DNA of 64,000 bases from Diploptera punctata (Eukaryota > Arthropoda > Insecta > Blattodea > Blaberidae), in NCBI GenBank assembly GCA_030220185.1, contig JASPKZ010007248.1:496001-560000 (forward strand), given 5' to 3'. This document shows, piece by piece, positions 52,239-62,760 of the stretch (position 1 is the stretch's first letter; every line of letters starts with the position of its first letter). The notes beneath the pieces are model-generated. The model was given only the letters and a program-made list of their open reading frames with translations, did not search any database and had not been told where the DNA came from. Position numbers and translations under genes: made by a program.

Positions 52239-52686
52239 ATGTATATATATTCCGTAAACCAGGAAAACGGGATAAAGAACTGAAATTATTGAGAAATTAG
52301 GTTAGTTTACAGTTTTGGGTGTGGAATAGTCAGCTGACTTGAAACCAGCTGTGGTGATATAATATTACAGAAGTCAAGGTGATTCTCTGATCTCATTCAT
52401 TTGATCACGATAAGATAGCGAACAGGATGAGGATGTGAATATGATAATTTATCCTTCTTATCACACGTTATTTTCAAAACATTTTTTCTCCATTTTCATA
52501 CATTTGTGACAAGTAATGTAAAGTCGCTATTTGTTGTAAACAAAAGTAACAATGTTCCATTCTATTTTCGCAGTTTAACCTCTCACCTTATAGGTACTTT
52601 TATGCGTCACACATCACCCAGGCCTTCCTGTTACTTATTCTTTATCACACCGCTTTACTAGACTCTCTGATACACCTAAATTAGAT
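52239..52686. other. Unassigned DNA
   Basis: Nothing recognised. Confidence 0.3.
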
Positions 52687-52742
52687 ATTAATATAAAATT
52701 ATAGAATATTCACCTGAAAGGTCCGTCTCCTCAACTTAATTA

Positions 52743-53669
52743 TCATTTAACTGTAGCGCTTTCGGGACTTGTCCCATCATCGGCAGGATTCAAAACTGGT
52801 GTTTCACTGAAGATCTGGTAGAGGGGGTTACATGTATTGGGTTCGTTTTCGTTTATCAGGCTGTCGTTGTGAGCTGCTTTCATGATTTCCATCTCTTCGA
52901 GTATGTTTATCTTCGCTGGATTATTTTCTCTGTGCATTACTGTTAGGGTGTTTTCAATATTTAACATGCGATGTCCTTCATGGATAACGTGTTTTGCATA
53001 GCTTGATTTACCTTCTGCGTGAATGAAGTCTCGAAAATGTTCTTTGAATCTGATGTTAAAACTCCTGTTTGTCCTTCCTATATAAAATTTGTTGCAGTCC
53101 TTACATGCCAGTTTATAAACTCCTTTGCTGTTGAAAATGTTATTTTCTTCAATGTTATTGTTTATTATGTTGTTTAATTTGTTATTGGTTCTGTATGCTA
53201 TTTTTACGTTTTTATCGGCTTTCTTTAGTGCATTGGCTAATTTTGTCGTTTCTTTTCCTGTGTATGTAAGTGTTATCCATGTTTTCTTGTTGTTGTCAGA
53301 TTCTTTTTCTGGTTTAGTTATGTTGGTTATGTTGTCCTTCCTTTTTTGTTTTTTTACGAGCTTATCTATGAATTCTTCATTATAGCCATTGGTTTTTGCC
53401 ATATACTTAATGTAGTTGAGTTCTTGGATATAATTGTCTTTGCTTAATGGGAGTTTCAACATTCTACTGACTAAGCTATTAAATGTACTAATTTTCTGTT
53501 GAAAGGGGTGTGTAGAATTTTTGTTTATGGCCAGAGCATTGTTTGTGGGTTTCCGGTAGATACCGATTTCTAGTTTATTGTTGTGTAGATTTTTGGTTAT
53601 AGACAAATCTAAGTAGTTTATGCTGTTGTTAACTTCTATTTCTTCGGTGAAAGTGATTTTTTCATGCAT
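52743..53669 (-). pseudogene. Penelope-like RT palm-to-GIY-YIG fragment (minus copy)
   Basis: The 308-residue frame from MHEKITFTEE can be followed further upstream without a stop to 53770, where LITRYVDDVLIIYEN gives the RT catalytic motif. After the RT thumb (RKPTNNALAINKN) come the linker and the GIY-YIG nuclease: GVYKLACKDCNKFYIGRTNR, RFKEHFRDFIHAEGKSSYAK and HVIHEGHRML, then MHRENNPAKINILEEMEI. The C-terminal end ADDGTSPESATVK is complete, unlike the 24-kb copy. The N-terminal RT half is missing, so the protein is not functional as a retrotransposon enzyme. Confidence 0.85.
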
Positions 53670-53812
53670 GTTGTTTAAGTCTTGTAGTATTTCTTTTTCT
53701 TTTCTGTTTTCATTTTCATATATTATTAGTACATCATCGACATATCGTGTTATTAGTTTTATGTTGAATTTTTCAACAGAAAATTAGTACATTTAATAGC
53801 TTAGTCAGTAGA

Positions 53813-54533
53813 ATGTTGAAACTCCCATTAAGCAAAGACAATTATATCCAAGAACTCAACTACATTAAGTATATGGCAAAAACCAATGGCTATAATGAAG
53901 AATTCATAGATAAGCTCGTAAAAAAACAAAAAAGGAAGGACAACATAACCAACATAACTAAACCAGAAAAAGAATCTGACAACAACAAGAAAACATGGAT
54001 AACACTTACATACACAGGAAAAGAAACGACAAAATTAGCCAATGCACTAAAGAAAGCCGATAAAAACGTAAAAATAGCATACAGAACCAATAACAAATTA
54101 AACAACATAATAAACAATAACATTGAAGAAAATAACATTTTCAACAGCAAAGGAGTTTATAAACTGGCATGTAAGGACTGCAACAAATTTTATATAGGAA
54201 GGACAAACAGGAGTTTTAACATCAGATTCAAAGAAACATTTTCGAGACTTCATTCACGCAGAAGGTAAATCAAGCTATGCAAAACACGTTATCCATGAAG
54301 GACATCGCATGTTAAATATTGAAAACACCCTAACAGTAATGCACAGAGAAAATAATCCAGCGAAGATAAACATACTCGAAGAGATGGAAATCATGAAAGC
54401 AGCTCACAACGACAGCCTGATAAACGAAAACGAACCCAATACATGTAACCCCCTCTACCAGATCTTCAGTGAAACACCAGTTTTGAATCCTGCCGATGAT
54501 GGGACAAGTCCCGAAAGCGCTACAGTTAAATGA
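53813..54533 (+). pseudogene. Penelope-like GIY-YIG fragment (plus copy), frameshifted
   Basis: Frame 1 (53813-54268) reads MLKLPLSKDNYIQELNYIKY to GRTNRSFNIRFKE and then TFSRLHSRRR, because one A is added in AAAGAAACATTTTCG near 54230. Frame 2 (54309-54533) carries the end from MLNIENTLTVMHREN to SPESATVK. Otherwise the residues equal the minus copy. The nuclease is therefore split by a single-base insertion. Confidence 0.85.
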
Positions 54534-54644
54534 TAATTAAATTGAGGAGACGGACCTTTCAGGTGAATATTCTATAATTTTATATTAATTTGAATAAACC
54601 TCAACGGAACACATCATGAATCTTATAAAAGTAAATTAGATACC

Positions 54645-54870
54645 CGATCCCATCAGCACATTGTCCTTTATATCCCTCCTCATCACACTACCTATTGCTA
54701 GAAATCATTACAATTTTTCTTGCTAGAACGTGAAATTCTCTTCCACCCTATGTCAGAGACTGCCAAACTTTACCATTTTTCAGAAACAAATTCAAAATAA
54801 AATTATTAACAGAAACAACTCACTAATATTATTTCTTTAACAATTTTTTTTCATTATTTAATAAAAATAG
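54645..54870 (+). pseudogene. LINE ORF2 C-terminal end (FRNKFK type)
   Basis: Broken frames give FFLARTWNSL-like residues, VRDCQTLPFFRNKFKIKLL-like residues near 54740-54800 and then AT-rich 3' UTR. This closing block is typical of CR1/Jockey-like LINEs. Its 3' UTR may continue at 56250-56590 beyond the Tigger insertion. Confidence 0.5.
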
Positions 54871-55444
54871 TATTAAGATTTGTCAATATATTTACCTAAT
54901 GCCTTATATATAAGCGATAGGTTAATTCATTATACAGTAGAACTTGTTCAAAGCGGAATCGCATGGGCCCAATTTTTTTTCTCCACATTAGACAAAAATC
55001 CGCATAATAAAAAACAAAAAGTGATTAACCAATCTTAGATTAAAGGGTACCGTATATGTATTTTTACGTACCTTGGATTAATTGTAGTTCCGCTGCCGTT
55101 GGAAAGTGAAGTATAGTATGTACGAGCGACTTCGACGGTAACGCGCGAAAAAAAAAATCCATCCCGTTTCGCCAGCGTTAAAAATGTCTCTTAGGCGCGT
55201 ATCCTGAAATTAAAGTATGCAGTTTCGATTTTCACACTCACTAACTATACTTTCGTCCACATCCTTTGATTCCCCACAAATTTAATTCCACACTACATTG
55301 TGCCGTCTTTTAAATCCACAACCAACCTGAAGATGCCTTAAAATCGTTATTCCCTAGGGATATAGGAACAGCTAAAGCTTGACTTTGGTGCATCGGTCCG
55401 GAAATCTGGAGATTTTCTGATCGCGGACTTGTAAACACCCTCAC

Positions 55445-55463
55445 ACCTCGATGATTTCTTCAA

Positions 55464-55498
<35 letters not shown>

Positions 55499-55775
55499 TA
55501 TTATTATTACTATTATTATTATTACTATTATTATTATTACAGTTATTATTATTACTATTATTTTTTTTTTTTACTTTCCTCTTCATTTGACCACATCCTT
55601 GCGTCCATTCATTCATTATTTTTTCTTTGTGTTTTAAAATCTCATACTCTTGGGTTTTGCCACATTTAAATTTAGTCATTATTTCGCGTACTGAGAGTTT
55701 GTTTTTCTTTATCTTCAATCACTTTTACTTTTTCGTTTAATGACAATGATACATACGATTTAGCCATCTTTATTT
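55445..55775 (-). pseudogene. Tigger-like transposase N-terminus
   Basis: Minus strand starts MAKSYVSLSLNEKVKVIEDK at about 55765, shifts frame within EKQTLS, and continues VREIMTKFKCGKTQEYEILK, HKEKIMNEWTQGCGQMKRKV. This is the CENP-B/pogo N-terminal helix-turn-helix (LSVREIxxKFxCGKTQVYxIL). The frame then runs into an asparagine run coded by (AAT)n, so the domain is cut. The DDE part is not recognisable. Confidence 0.75.
55455..55572. repeat. (ATT)n microsatellite with variants
   Basis: About 35 units with interspersed ACT; it explains the long Asn and Tyr runs in frames here. Confidence 0.9.
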
Positions 55776-56479
55776 CGGAAATTCAGACGCTACCTGTGAA
55801 AGATACGTACACAATCGGTCTCAGATCTTAAAACTAATTTAAGATTTTACAATGCACTGGTTATTTGTAAGACATGTCACACGCCAAATATTTGTTAAAA
55901 GAACCTGTATTTCGCAAAACGTGTGTGCAGTGAGACCGAAAGAAAATTCCAGATACAGGTAGAAACTCTACTTCTCCCGGCGGTAGGAATTATCACTTAT
56001 TGTTAATTCGTCTAACGGGAATTCAATGAAGTGGAAACTAACTTATTTCTCTCTCTATCTTTCCGCCTTTATAAGCATTTTTTCTATGAATTGTATAGAA
56101 AATCCTTCCGTTTCTGCGTTGGACAGATTCCGTTTTATACAAAGTAAATACACGTAAAATTACTATTATTTTGCCGGGACCAATAAATTTGTTCACATTG
56201 AACAGATTTCCGCATCATCCACGTTCCGGATGAAAGAAGTGTTACTGTAGTTCATTACTTTCTTTGTATTTTTTCCATTTCTTTTTTATGTATAGTAGAT
56301 TCGAGCTGTTATTCCTTCATGTATACATTCTTTCATTAGTTTAATTCTAATTGTATTTAATTTTATTGCATTATTAGACGTTTTTATTATTATTATATTT
56401 TAGTCAATATGTTTTTATTATTGTTCAGTTTGACCAGATGTTCAATTGTTTAGTATGTACTATTATTGTATTTAAATGT

Positions 56480-56590
56480 AACATAAATATGTTTGTCCTG
56501 GTGAGTGGAAGAGAAGGTCACATGGCCTTAACTCCACCAGGCTAAATAAATATATTCTATTCTACTATAAATAAATCTATTCTATTCTAA
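56480..56590 (+). repeat. LINE 3' UTR fragment
   Basis: GGTGAGTGGAAGAGAAGGTC, ATGGCCTTAACTCCACCAGG and CTAAATAAATATATTCTATT resemble 10719-10760. Ends in (TTCTA)-like repeats. Possibly the 3' end of the LINE at 54645. Confidence 0.55.
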
Positions 56591-56745
56591 TCTACAGTGA
56601 CACGACCTGTTGGGACAGGGATTTTTAACTATGGAACACACACACTTTTTTGACCACACAAGAGCATGGAGGGCCTCCCTGAATGAGTGATCAGCTCAAT
56701 GTAAGGACCTCATTCGAGACAACACAGCATTATGACGAAACACAT
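56585..56745 (-). repeat. SINE-5 type repeat copy
   Basis: Contains GTGACACGACCTGTTGGGAC, CACACAAGAGCATGGAGGGC and GTGATCAGCTCAATGTAAGG, reverse of 38090-38278. Confidence 0.6.
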
Positions 56746-56776
56746 ATATTCATTATATGTGAAGACAAAAATATAC

Positions 56777-56848
56777 GCTCAAACTGGGGTTTGAAACCAG
56801 GACCTTTGGATTTCTATGCCAATGCTCTACCAATCTGGCTACCTGAGC
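56777..56848 (-). tRNA. tRNA-like sequence, cloverleaf nearly complete
   Basis: On the minus strand: acceptor GCTCAGG against TTTGAGC (five standard and two wobble pairs), TA at 8-9, D arm GCCAGATTGGTAGAGC, anticodon stem TTGGC/TCCAA with one mismatch around ATAGAAA (anticodon AGA), variable AGGTC, and T arm CCTGGTTTCAAACCCCAG. GTATATTTTTG follows as a pol III terminator. AGA would be Ser, but Ser tRNAs have a long variable arm, absent here. A pseudo-tRNA or the head of a SINE is most likely. Confidence 0.5.
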
Positions 56849-57059
56849 ACTACAATCTAAACACAAATTGTTCTCTTATACATTGTTAATTCCCGAGCGC
56901 AACATGCTACGAGCCTTTTGCTCGATCACGGAAATGTTGACTTCTTTATTAAGAACACTTTTATTGGGAATTTAACATTACATTATAAGGGCAGTAGGGC
57001 TTCTTTCAATGTTTTCATTATTAATTTAATACATCTCATTATGGACAAATTAATATAAA
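56849..57059. other. Unassigned DNA
   Basis: Nothing recognised. Confidence 0.3.
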
Positions 57060-57212
57060 CATGGTGAATATGATAATGATGCCCAGATGATGTTTGGGCC
57101 TTGAAGTTTCCTGAAGTTTGTCTTACAGGTGAGCAAAATCTCCTATTAAAATCATCATCCAGGAAACTTGTCCGGACCGGGGTTCGAACATAGAGACCAC
57201 GGTGGTGGACCA
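57060..57212 (-). repeat. SINE-1 head and body fragment
   Basis: TTGTCTTACAGGTGAGCAAA, GGAAACTTGTCCGGACCGG and GAGACCACGGTGGTGGACC in minus order, with bases lost between B and A boxes. Confidence 0.75.
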
Positions 57213-57309
57213 GAAGTAACAATATAAAAATTATAAAATTAGTCAGAACCCACCTTGTATTTGCAGTCTCCTGAACTGATGATATATTTAATATACTGTA
57301 GGGCCATCG

Positions 57310-57602
57310 GGGTTCTGCGCCATAGCCGAGTGGTTAGGGCAAGATACCTTTGAACTTGCGCTGTTGGGGGGAGGGAATTCTCTCATGAAATTTCTATCAG
57401 TTGGGACCGGTACCCACCCAGCATCATGAGGCAGTTGGGTAGCTACAATAAGGTTGAGAAAACTAGCTATAACGGCTAGGGGAACCCACATGCTGACCAC
57501 ATGTCACCCTTACACTGGCTGGATGATCTACCTGTATGCGGATGTGAGTCCAACAGCCGGCTGGTAGCCAAGGACCTTCTAGGCCTGTCGCGCTATGGAG
57601 TA
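57310..57602 (+). repeat. SINE-3 copy
   Basis: GGTTCTGCGCCATAGCCGAG with TGGTTAGGGC (A box), GGGACCGGTACCCACCC, GTAGCTACAATAAGGTTGAG, TGCTGACCACATGTCACCC and CCTGTCGCGCTATGGAG. The B box is partly deleted. Confidence 0.8.
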
Positions 57603-57999
57603 GACCTTAGCTGAAGGTTATTGTGCTACTGATGATAAACTCATGTGCTTGTGAAGTTTGGTGTGGTTTTATAAGAAAGTGAAATGTGCGTGACATATTG
57701 CAGCAGCACATAATAATGTGTGATACATTTAGGAAATACGAAGTGTATTGCAAGAACCGGTCGTGTGAGTCATTCTCCATACCGGGACAAGTGTTGTAGG
57801 TCACCGGGCGATACTTTCTAACATAACCTCCGAGTTGCGTTCTATTTATCATTCCATGTGGATTGAAACATTACCAAAAGCCCTACACTGGGTTGTGGAT
57901 CATCACCCACATTGTTTAAAAAATATCTTGATAGAGTTTTGAATAATTGGCAATAAAAGTGTGAATATTTTAACATTCATTGTTATCACAATTGAGGTT
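57603..57999. other. Unassigned DNA
   Basis: Nothing recognised apart from TTATCACAATTGAGGTTA near 57985, shared with 1720. Confidence 0.3.
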
Positions 58000-59545
58000 A
58001 TGTATTAAAATGTTTTAAATAATATATACTTTTTCTACCCGTCTGCCTGAATTAGATTTTTATAAAAGAACTTCGTTAAATTATTAAATCATGAATGACT
58101 TTCAAAACCATGTTTCATAATTTATGTAAATTATACGCCAACTAACTAACTCACTGGAACTATCGAACACGTAGGTTCATGGCCGTGCGCACATAAGCTT
58201 TCCATACATCCCTATCCTGAACTAATGTTTCCCAATCATCCCCTGTATAATCTACTTCCCTCAAATCATAGTTAATGTTATTCTCCCACCTCATTCTTGA
58301 TCTACCAACTGGGCGTTTTCCCTCTGGTTTTCCTACAAGAAGCTTCCATGCACGTCTTTCATTCTCCATTCGTGCCACATGTCCTGCCCATCGCAGTCTA
58401 CGAGACTTAACTGTTCTCATTATATCTGGCTTCCTATAAAGACCATGTTTTTCACTGTTATGTAGTCTTCTCCATTCACCTGTCTGTTCATCTCTCTTTG
58501 GTCCAAAAATTTTCCTAATAACTTTATTCTCAAATAGTCGTAATCTCCTTTCCTCCCTTAAAGTAAAGGTCCACGTTTCGCATCCGTGTAATATAACTGG
58601 TAGAATAATGGTTTAATATATTTTCATTTTAACGTTTTTTGAAAGGAGTTGGGACATCAAGAGTCTCTGCAATGCATAATAACACGCATTTCCAGAATTG
58701 AGCCTATGTTTAATTTTGTTGTGCATCTAATTCCTGTTTGTGATTATTGTTCCTAGGTATTTGAATTCAGTCACTTCCTCAAAATTTCCCTCATTAGTCA
58801 TTAGCTGTCTATTTACATTATATAATGTATTTTGATGTGTGACCATATATTTAGTTTTATTGACATTTACTTCCAGTCCCAATTTCTTAGTGTTACTCAG
58901 TATTGTGTGCGTGTTGTTCTTTAGTACCTCCTTGCTGTCGCCTAATATTACTGTATCATCATCACAAACTAACAGCTTATTAATACCATTGAGTTGTAGG
59001 CCTTCTCCATCCTCTAAAGATTTGATGGAATGCTCTAGTACAAAATTAAATAGTAGAGGAGATAGTGCATCTCCTTGCTTCAAACCATTGTGGATTTCAA
59101 AAGTATCCGAAAACTGTTTGCCTACAGGCACCCTATTCTTTGTGCCATTTAGACACATTCGTATAAGTCTAACTAACTTTTTAGGAATTCGGAACTCCAG
59201 CAGAATATTATATAACTTCTCCCTCATAATTGAATCCTATGCCTTTTTGAAGTCTACGTATAGTTGATGTACAGTGCCATTATATTCCCATTTATTTTCT
59301 AATATCTGTATTAAGCTAAAAATCTGATCTGTTGTAGACCTGTTTCTTCTAAATCCACATTGATGATCTCCTAAAATGTCATCAATATAACAATTATACG
59401 CCGACATCAACCAATTAGCATGCCGAAGATGAACCATGTTTTGAAAGGCCTTCATGATTTAATAACTTATCGAAGTTTTTTTTATGAAAAACAATTCTAA
59501 ATTAGGAACACTGATTAAAAAAGTACTATATTATTATTTAAAACG
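58000..59545. mobile_element. M7 fold-back element split by LINE-B
   Basis: The outer parts 58000-58139 and 59392-59545 are inverted arms (both with AAATCATGAA and CTTTCAAAAC blocks) of an element like 3279-3505. AATTATACGCC at 58129-58139 and 59392-59402 is the target duplication. Confidence 0.75.
58140..59391 (-). pseudogene. LINE-B insertion with RT, 5'-truncated, 11-bp target duplication
   Basis: Minus-strand reading begins in RT block 2 (YIDDILGDHQCGFRRNRSTT and DQIFSLIQILENKWEYNGTV), then after a stop MREKLYNILLEFRIPKKLVR, LIRMCLNGTKN, LKQGDALSPLLFNFVLEHSI and LLVCDDDTVILGDSKEV, where the usual Y-A-D-D is C-D-D-D. The 58160-58420 frame gives the C-terminal WAGHVARMENERRAWKLLVG and RMRWENNINYDLREVDYTGD. 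Residues 1-21 of the frame 59237-59455 come from M7, not from the LINE. 1252 bp, closed by TTAG repeats at its 3' end. Confidence 0.9.
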
Positions 59546-59935
59546 TTTTAAAAGTGCGAACCAATAGGATTTCAAGTTGATGACAACACACGACCAGTTA
59601 CTAATGGCTGAAAATCAAGAATATTTAGCGTATATGGTCAGAAAGCTCCAAGAGTATTTGGAAGCCCGTTACTAAACGTATTTATGGCCCTTTTTTTTCT
59701 GGTTTACGGAATATATATTTATGTTCTTAAAATGGAGAACCTCAATTTCTGAAGCCATCTTATCTAAAAGTGCCGACTGGAATGAAAACAAATGATGCAT
59801 AATCCATTTGCATAGTTGTATAATTTGTCACCAGTTTAAATAATATCTACAATTTCCATTACTTTATTAAAATTTTAAATATTAATTTTTCATTAAAATA
59901 TTAATTAAATTAAACTAATATATCTTATAGCATAG
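59546..59935. other. Mostly unassigned, possible LINE scrap
   Basis: About 59608-59655 reads EYLAYMVRKLQEYLEARY, reminiscent of a post-palm LINE segment (YMxRKLxEEYE). The rest is AT-rich and unassigned. Confidence 0.3.
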
Positions 59936-60062
59936 GGGGCCGTCACGCAGGGCTGACAACTCGGCTGATATCAAGTACCGATTTTATAGAAAAAGTGGGA
60001 GCCTCAAAATCCTGCTACCCGAAGGGTCTCTTCAGGCCTGTAGTGGAATCATTTTACCTTTA
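59936..60062 (+). repeat. SINE-2 tail fragment
   Basis: GGCCGTCACGCAGGGCTGAC, CCGATTTTATAGAAAAAGTG and GTGGAATCATTTTACCTTTA are the last 125 bases of SINE-2. Confidence 0.8.
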
Positions 60063-60072
60063 CATATATATA

Positions 60073-60410
60073 TTTTAATACCCCCAATGGCGTAATTGTA
60101 ACCCAGTTCTGAGGTTGGGGCACCTGGAAGGCGGGGTTACGTTGCCCCGATGATATGATGGGTGATGATGATGACAGTGGAACGCCAGGAGAGTCCCTAA
60201 TCCTAAGCTTAATCTAAGATGAATATAAATGATTATGATTGCGATGGCCATATAATTTCCGTTTGGGCCTTAAAGTTTTCCTGACATTTGTCTTACAGGT
60301 GAGGAAAAACCCCGATAAAAACCTCACCCAGAAAAACTATCCCGACCGAGGATCGAACCCGGGCCTGCTGCGTGACAAGGCACACCTCGAGACCACAGCG
60401 GTGGACATAT
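60073..60410 (-). repeat. SINE-1b copy
   Basis: Minus order: GTCCACCGCTGTGGTCTCG, B box around GGTTCGATCC, TGTAAGACAAATGTCAGG, GGATTAGGGACTCTCCTGGC, and CGTAACCCCGCCTTCCAGG. A few bases are missing from the head (GGCACACCTCGAG). Confidence 0.85.
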
Positions 60411-60419
60411 ATCTTAATA

Positions 60420-60800
60420 TATAAAAATTACGTGTCACGTTGTTTGTCCGCGATGGAATCCTAAACTACTGAACCGATTTTAATAAAATTTTGCACACTG
60501 TGTGCTGTTTGATCCAACTTGAGACCTACGGTCGTTTATAACTAAATTTATAGTCGCATTATTTTTTATTGCAAATTATTTGTTTATTATTTAACAAAGA
60601 GTTATAATTATCTGTGAGTTCCATACGATTCTAACAGATGACGGTGTAAGGTAATTGGTTTATTATTTAACCAGGTGGCTGTGCTTTTTGTTGCAACCGC
60701 GAATTTCAATTGAATTAAAAATATTGATTATTTCATAATTTAAGTATCTTCAATGTTTATTTTATTTTCAATATATTGATAATAATATTAATTTCGTGTG
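60420..60800. repeat. Repeat-like AT-rich stretch, class unknown
   Basis: Opens TATATAAAAATTACGTGTCA, CGTTGTTTGTCCGCGATGG and CTACTGAACCGATTTTAATA. The phrase with an ACCGATTTT core is a recurrent repeat type in animal genomes, and similar wording appears at 35085 and 61530. No coding frame. Confidence 0.4.
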
Positions 60801-60819
60801 TAAGTATTAGTTTTAAGTA

Positions 60820-61415
60820 ATCTGGCTGAAAGACAGCAACTTAATTTAAATTTAACTGAACCGAGAAGGGACATTGAACAATATGGTGAATCAGTTCTAG
60901 AGACCATGATTGATAAGATATCAAGTGAATTTCCGCAAATTGGTATAGGCCTATGTGACATAAATCTTACATTTAAGAAGAATGTCAATTTAAAAACATA
61001 TGAAGGTCCTAAGGAACGGAATAACAGAACTGTAAGTAAGTCTGTTAGTTATAATAATATGCCTAATATTATACAAACAATCTCCATGCCTCAATTAAAT
61101 GAAAAACAAGATGACTATAATATATCACAAGGTGATATTACTATACAGAGACTTCTTGATGATGATGAGAATCCAAATTGACAACAAGTTCGTAAAAAAA
61201 CGAAAGTATAATGAAATCAGCAAGCCTCCTCAAAATATTCCATCAATAAATATATATAACCCTTATGATACACTTATGGATGATACTGAGAATGCAGACA
61301 ACATAAATTCATCTCAATCAACAAAACCACTTCCACATAAACCACCACCCATATTTATACCGGGTGTAGTTAACGTACCAGAACTAAAAAATTGTGTAAA
61401 AAAAATTCTGATTTA
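60820..61415 (+). pseudogene. Jockey-like gag (ORF1) fragment
   Basis: The frame from about 60835 reads LNLTEPRRDIEQYGESVLET, MIDKISSEFPQIGIGLC and ends DDDENPN at 61179. A frameshift near 61180 leads to KRKYNEISKPPQNIPSINIY and then PHKPPPIFIPGVVNVPELKN. The PPPIFIPGV phrase just before the RNA-binding part is typical of Jockey-clade ORF1 (gag-like nucleic-acid-binding) proteins. The zinc knuckles and ORF2 are missing. Confidence 0.6.
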
Positions 61416-62044
61416 GATTTCTCACTTAGTTTACTACAACATAATTTAACGTATACCTTAGCCACAGCAACGCGTGGCCGGGACTTATATATAAAACAAA
61501 GTCGGATTAGTTACACTATTTATAACTCAGCAACGGCTGGACCGATTTTTATGATCTTTGATTTGTTGGATTTGTTTCCGCCCCGAATAGCAGATGACTA
61601 TTAAAACATCGGAAAAATTAACGTAAAAATATTTAAAGGCGATACGACGTTCGCCGGAGATATATATATAAAACACGAACTCTATCGAACTTTGAAAGTT
61701 GTTCAGGGATGTTTCTGAGTGTTTTGATATAAGGAATACATGGTCTCCGATGACTTATTACCGAGTAAAATATTTTTTTTTTGGATATGTATAACTCAAC
61801 CACCCTTGTAATTAACAGAATAAATATAAATTCAATTTTCTGTGCCTACTAAGTAGATTAGATGAAGATTTATACTACTTTTTTTCAATATTTTCATGAA
61901 AATAACTTCAATAGCTGCTTCCTTCAGAATTCGCTGAATTCTGAAATCCGATAAAAAAAACAGACGTTAAAAAACGAGGTAGACATCAAGCAAAAAAAAA
62001 TTACAACAGAGAAGTATTTTTGGCGAAGGGCATCAAGAAAATCA
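61416..62044. other. Unassigned, with repeat-like phrases
   Basis: TAGCCACAGCAACGCGTGGC and CAACGGCTGGACCGATTTTT at 61458-61545 look like the ends of a dispersed repeat. The rest is unassigned. Confidence 0.35.
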
Positions 62045-62760
62045 GGAAAGGAGAAAATTCGGAACCAGAAAATTAGAGAAACAGTGAATGTTAATGGATA
62101 TGGACAACTAATGGCAAATGAGGGACATTTTGAAGAAGTGGCTGAATTTAAATATCTAGGAACAATAATTACAAATAGGAATGAGATGCATAAAGAAATT
62201 AAACATAGATTCAATTCTGTAAATGCGTGTTATTATGCATTGCAGGGACTCTTGTCGTCCCAACTCCTTTCAAAAAACGTTAAACTGAAAATATGTAAGA
62301 CTGTTATTCTCCCAGTTATATGGATGCGAAACATGGACTTTTACTTTAAAGGAGAAAAGATTACCAGTATTTGAGAATAAAGTTCTGGGGAAAAATTTTG
62401 GACCAAAAAGCGATGAACAGACAGGTGAATGGAGAAAACTATATAATAGTAAACTACATGTTATATGTATAGGAAGCCACTAATAATAAGAACAGTTAAG
62501 TCTCGTAGACTGCAATGGGCAGGACATGTGGAACGTATGGGGGTTGAAAGAGGTGCATGGAAGCTTCTTGTAGGAAAACCTGAGGGAAAACGCCCAGTTG
62601 GTAGACCAAAAAAGAGGTGGGAGAATAACATTAACTATGATTTGAGGGAAGTAGATTATACAGGGATGATTGAAAAAAAAACATTAGCTCAGCATATGGA
62701 TGTATGGAGAGCGTATGTCCATGTGGCCATGAACCTATGGGTTCGAAAGAGCCAGTGAGT
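62045..62760 (+). pseudogene. LINE-B C-terminal half
   Basis: Frames read GQLMANEGHFEEVAEFKYLG, TIITNRNEMHKEIKHRFNS, VNACYYALQGLLSSQLLSK, KICKTVILPVIWMRN, then VKSRRLQWAGHVERMG and GRPKKRWENNINYDLREV. The usual YGCE before T(W) has lost bases (PVIWMRNMD). Ends GTTCGAAAGAGCCAGTGAGT. The RT is missing. Confidence 0.85.

Larger units (their letters stand above)
52687..54589. mobile_element. Two Penelope-like copies fused 5'-to-5' (inverted repeat)
   Basis: Arm 1 (52687-53504, minus) and arm 2 (53771-54589, plus) have 818 and 819 bases and match nearly throughout; both end outward in the Penelope 3' terminus (TATTAATATAAAATTATAG). Arm 1's element extends another 266 bases inward to the RT palm; arm 2 starts at TTTCAACAGAAAATTAGTAC. 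Both arms share changes that the 24-kb copy lacks (KLACKD for KLTCKD, one codon fewer in ESDNNKK). Flanking DNA outside the arms is not symmetrical, so it is not a simple assembly mirror. Confidence 0.9.
54935..56247 (-). mobile_element. Tigger/pogo-type DNA transposon
   Basis: TA on both sides (54933-54934, 56248-56249). Tips CAGTAGAACTTGTTCAAAGC (left) and minus-strand CAGTAACACTTCTTTCATCC (right), with a second paired block (CACATTAGACAAAAATCCGC and GATGATGCGGAAATCTGTTC). It holds the start of a CENP-B-like transposase on the minus strand. 1313 bp, shorter than full elements, with an (ATT)n expansion. Confidence 0.75.

Noticed and set aside
52687..54589. Penelope palindrome as an assembly mirror artefact
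   Set aside because: Flanking DNA is different on both sides, arms end exactly at element 3' ends and the arms differ by an indel and substitutions. Long-read proof is still desirable.
55347..55718. A protein with a long asparagine run
   Set aside because: The run comes from (ATT)n expansion; only the N-terminal HTH part is a real protein remnant.
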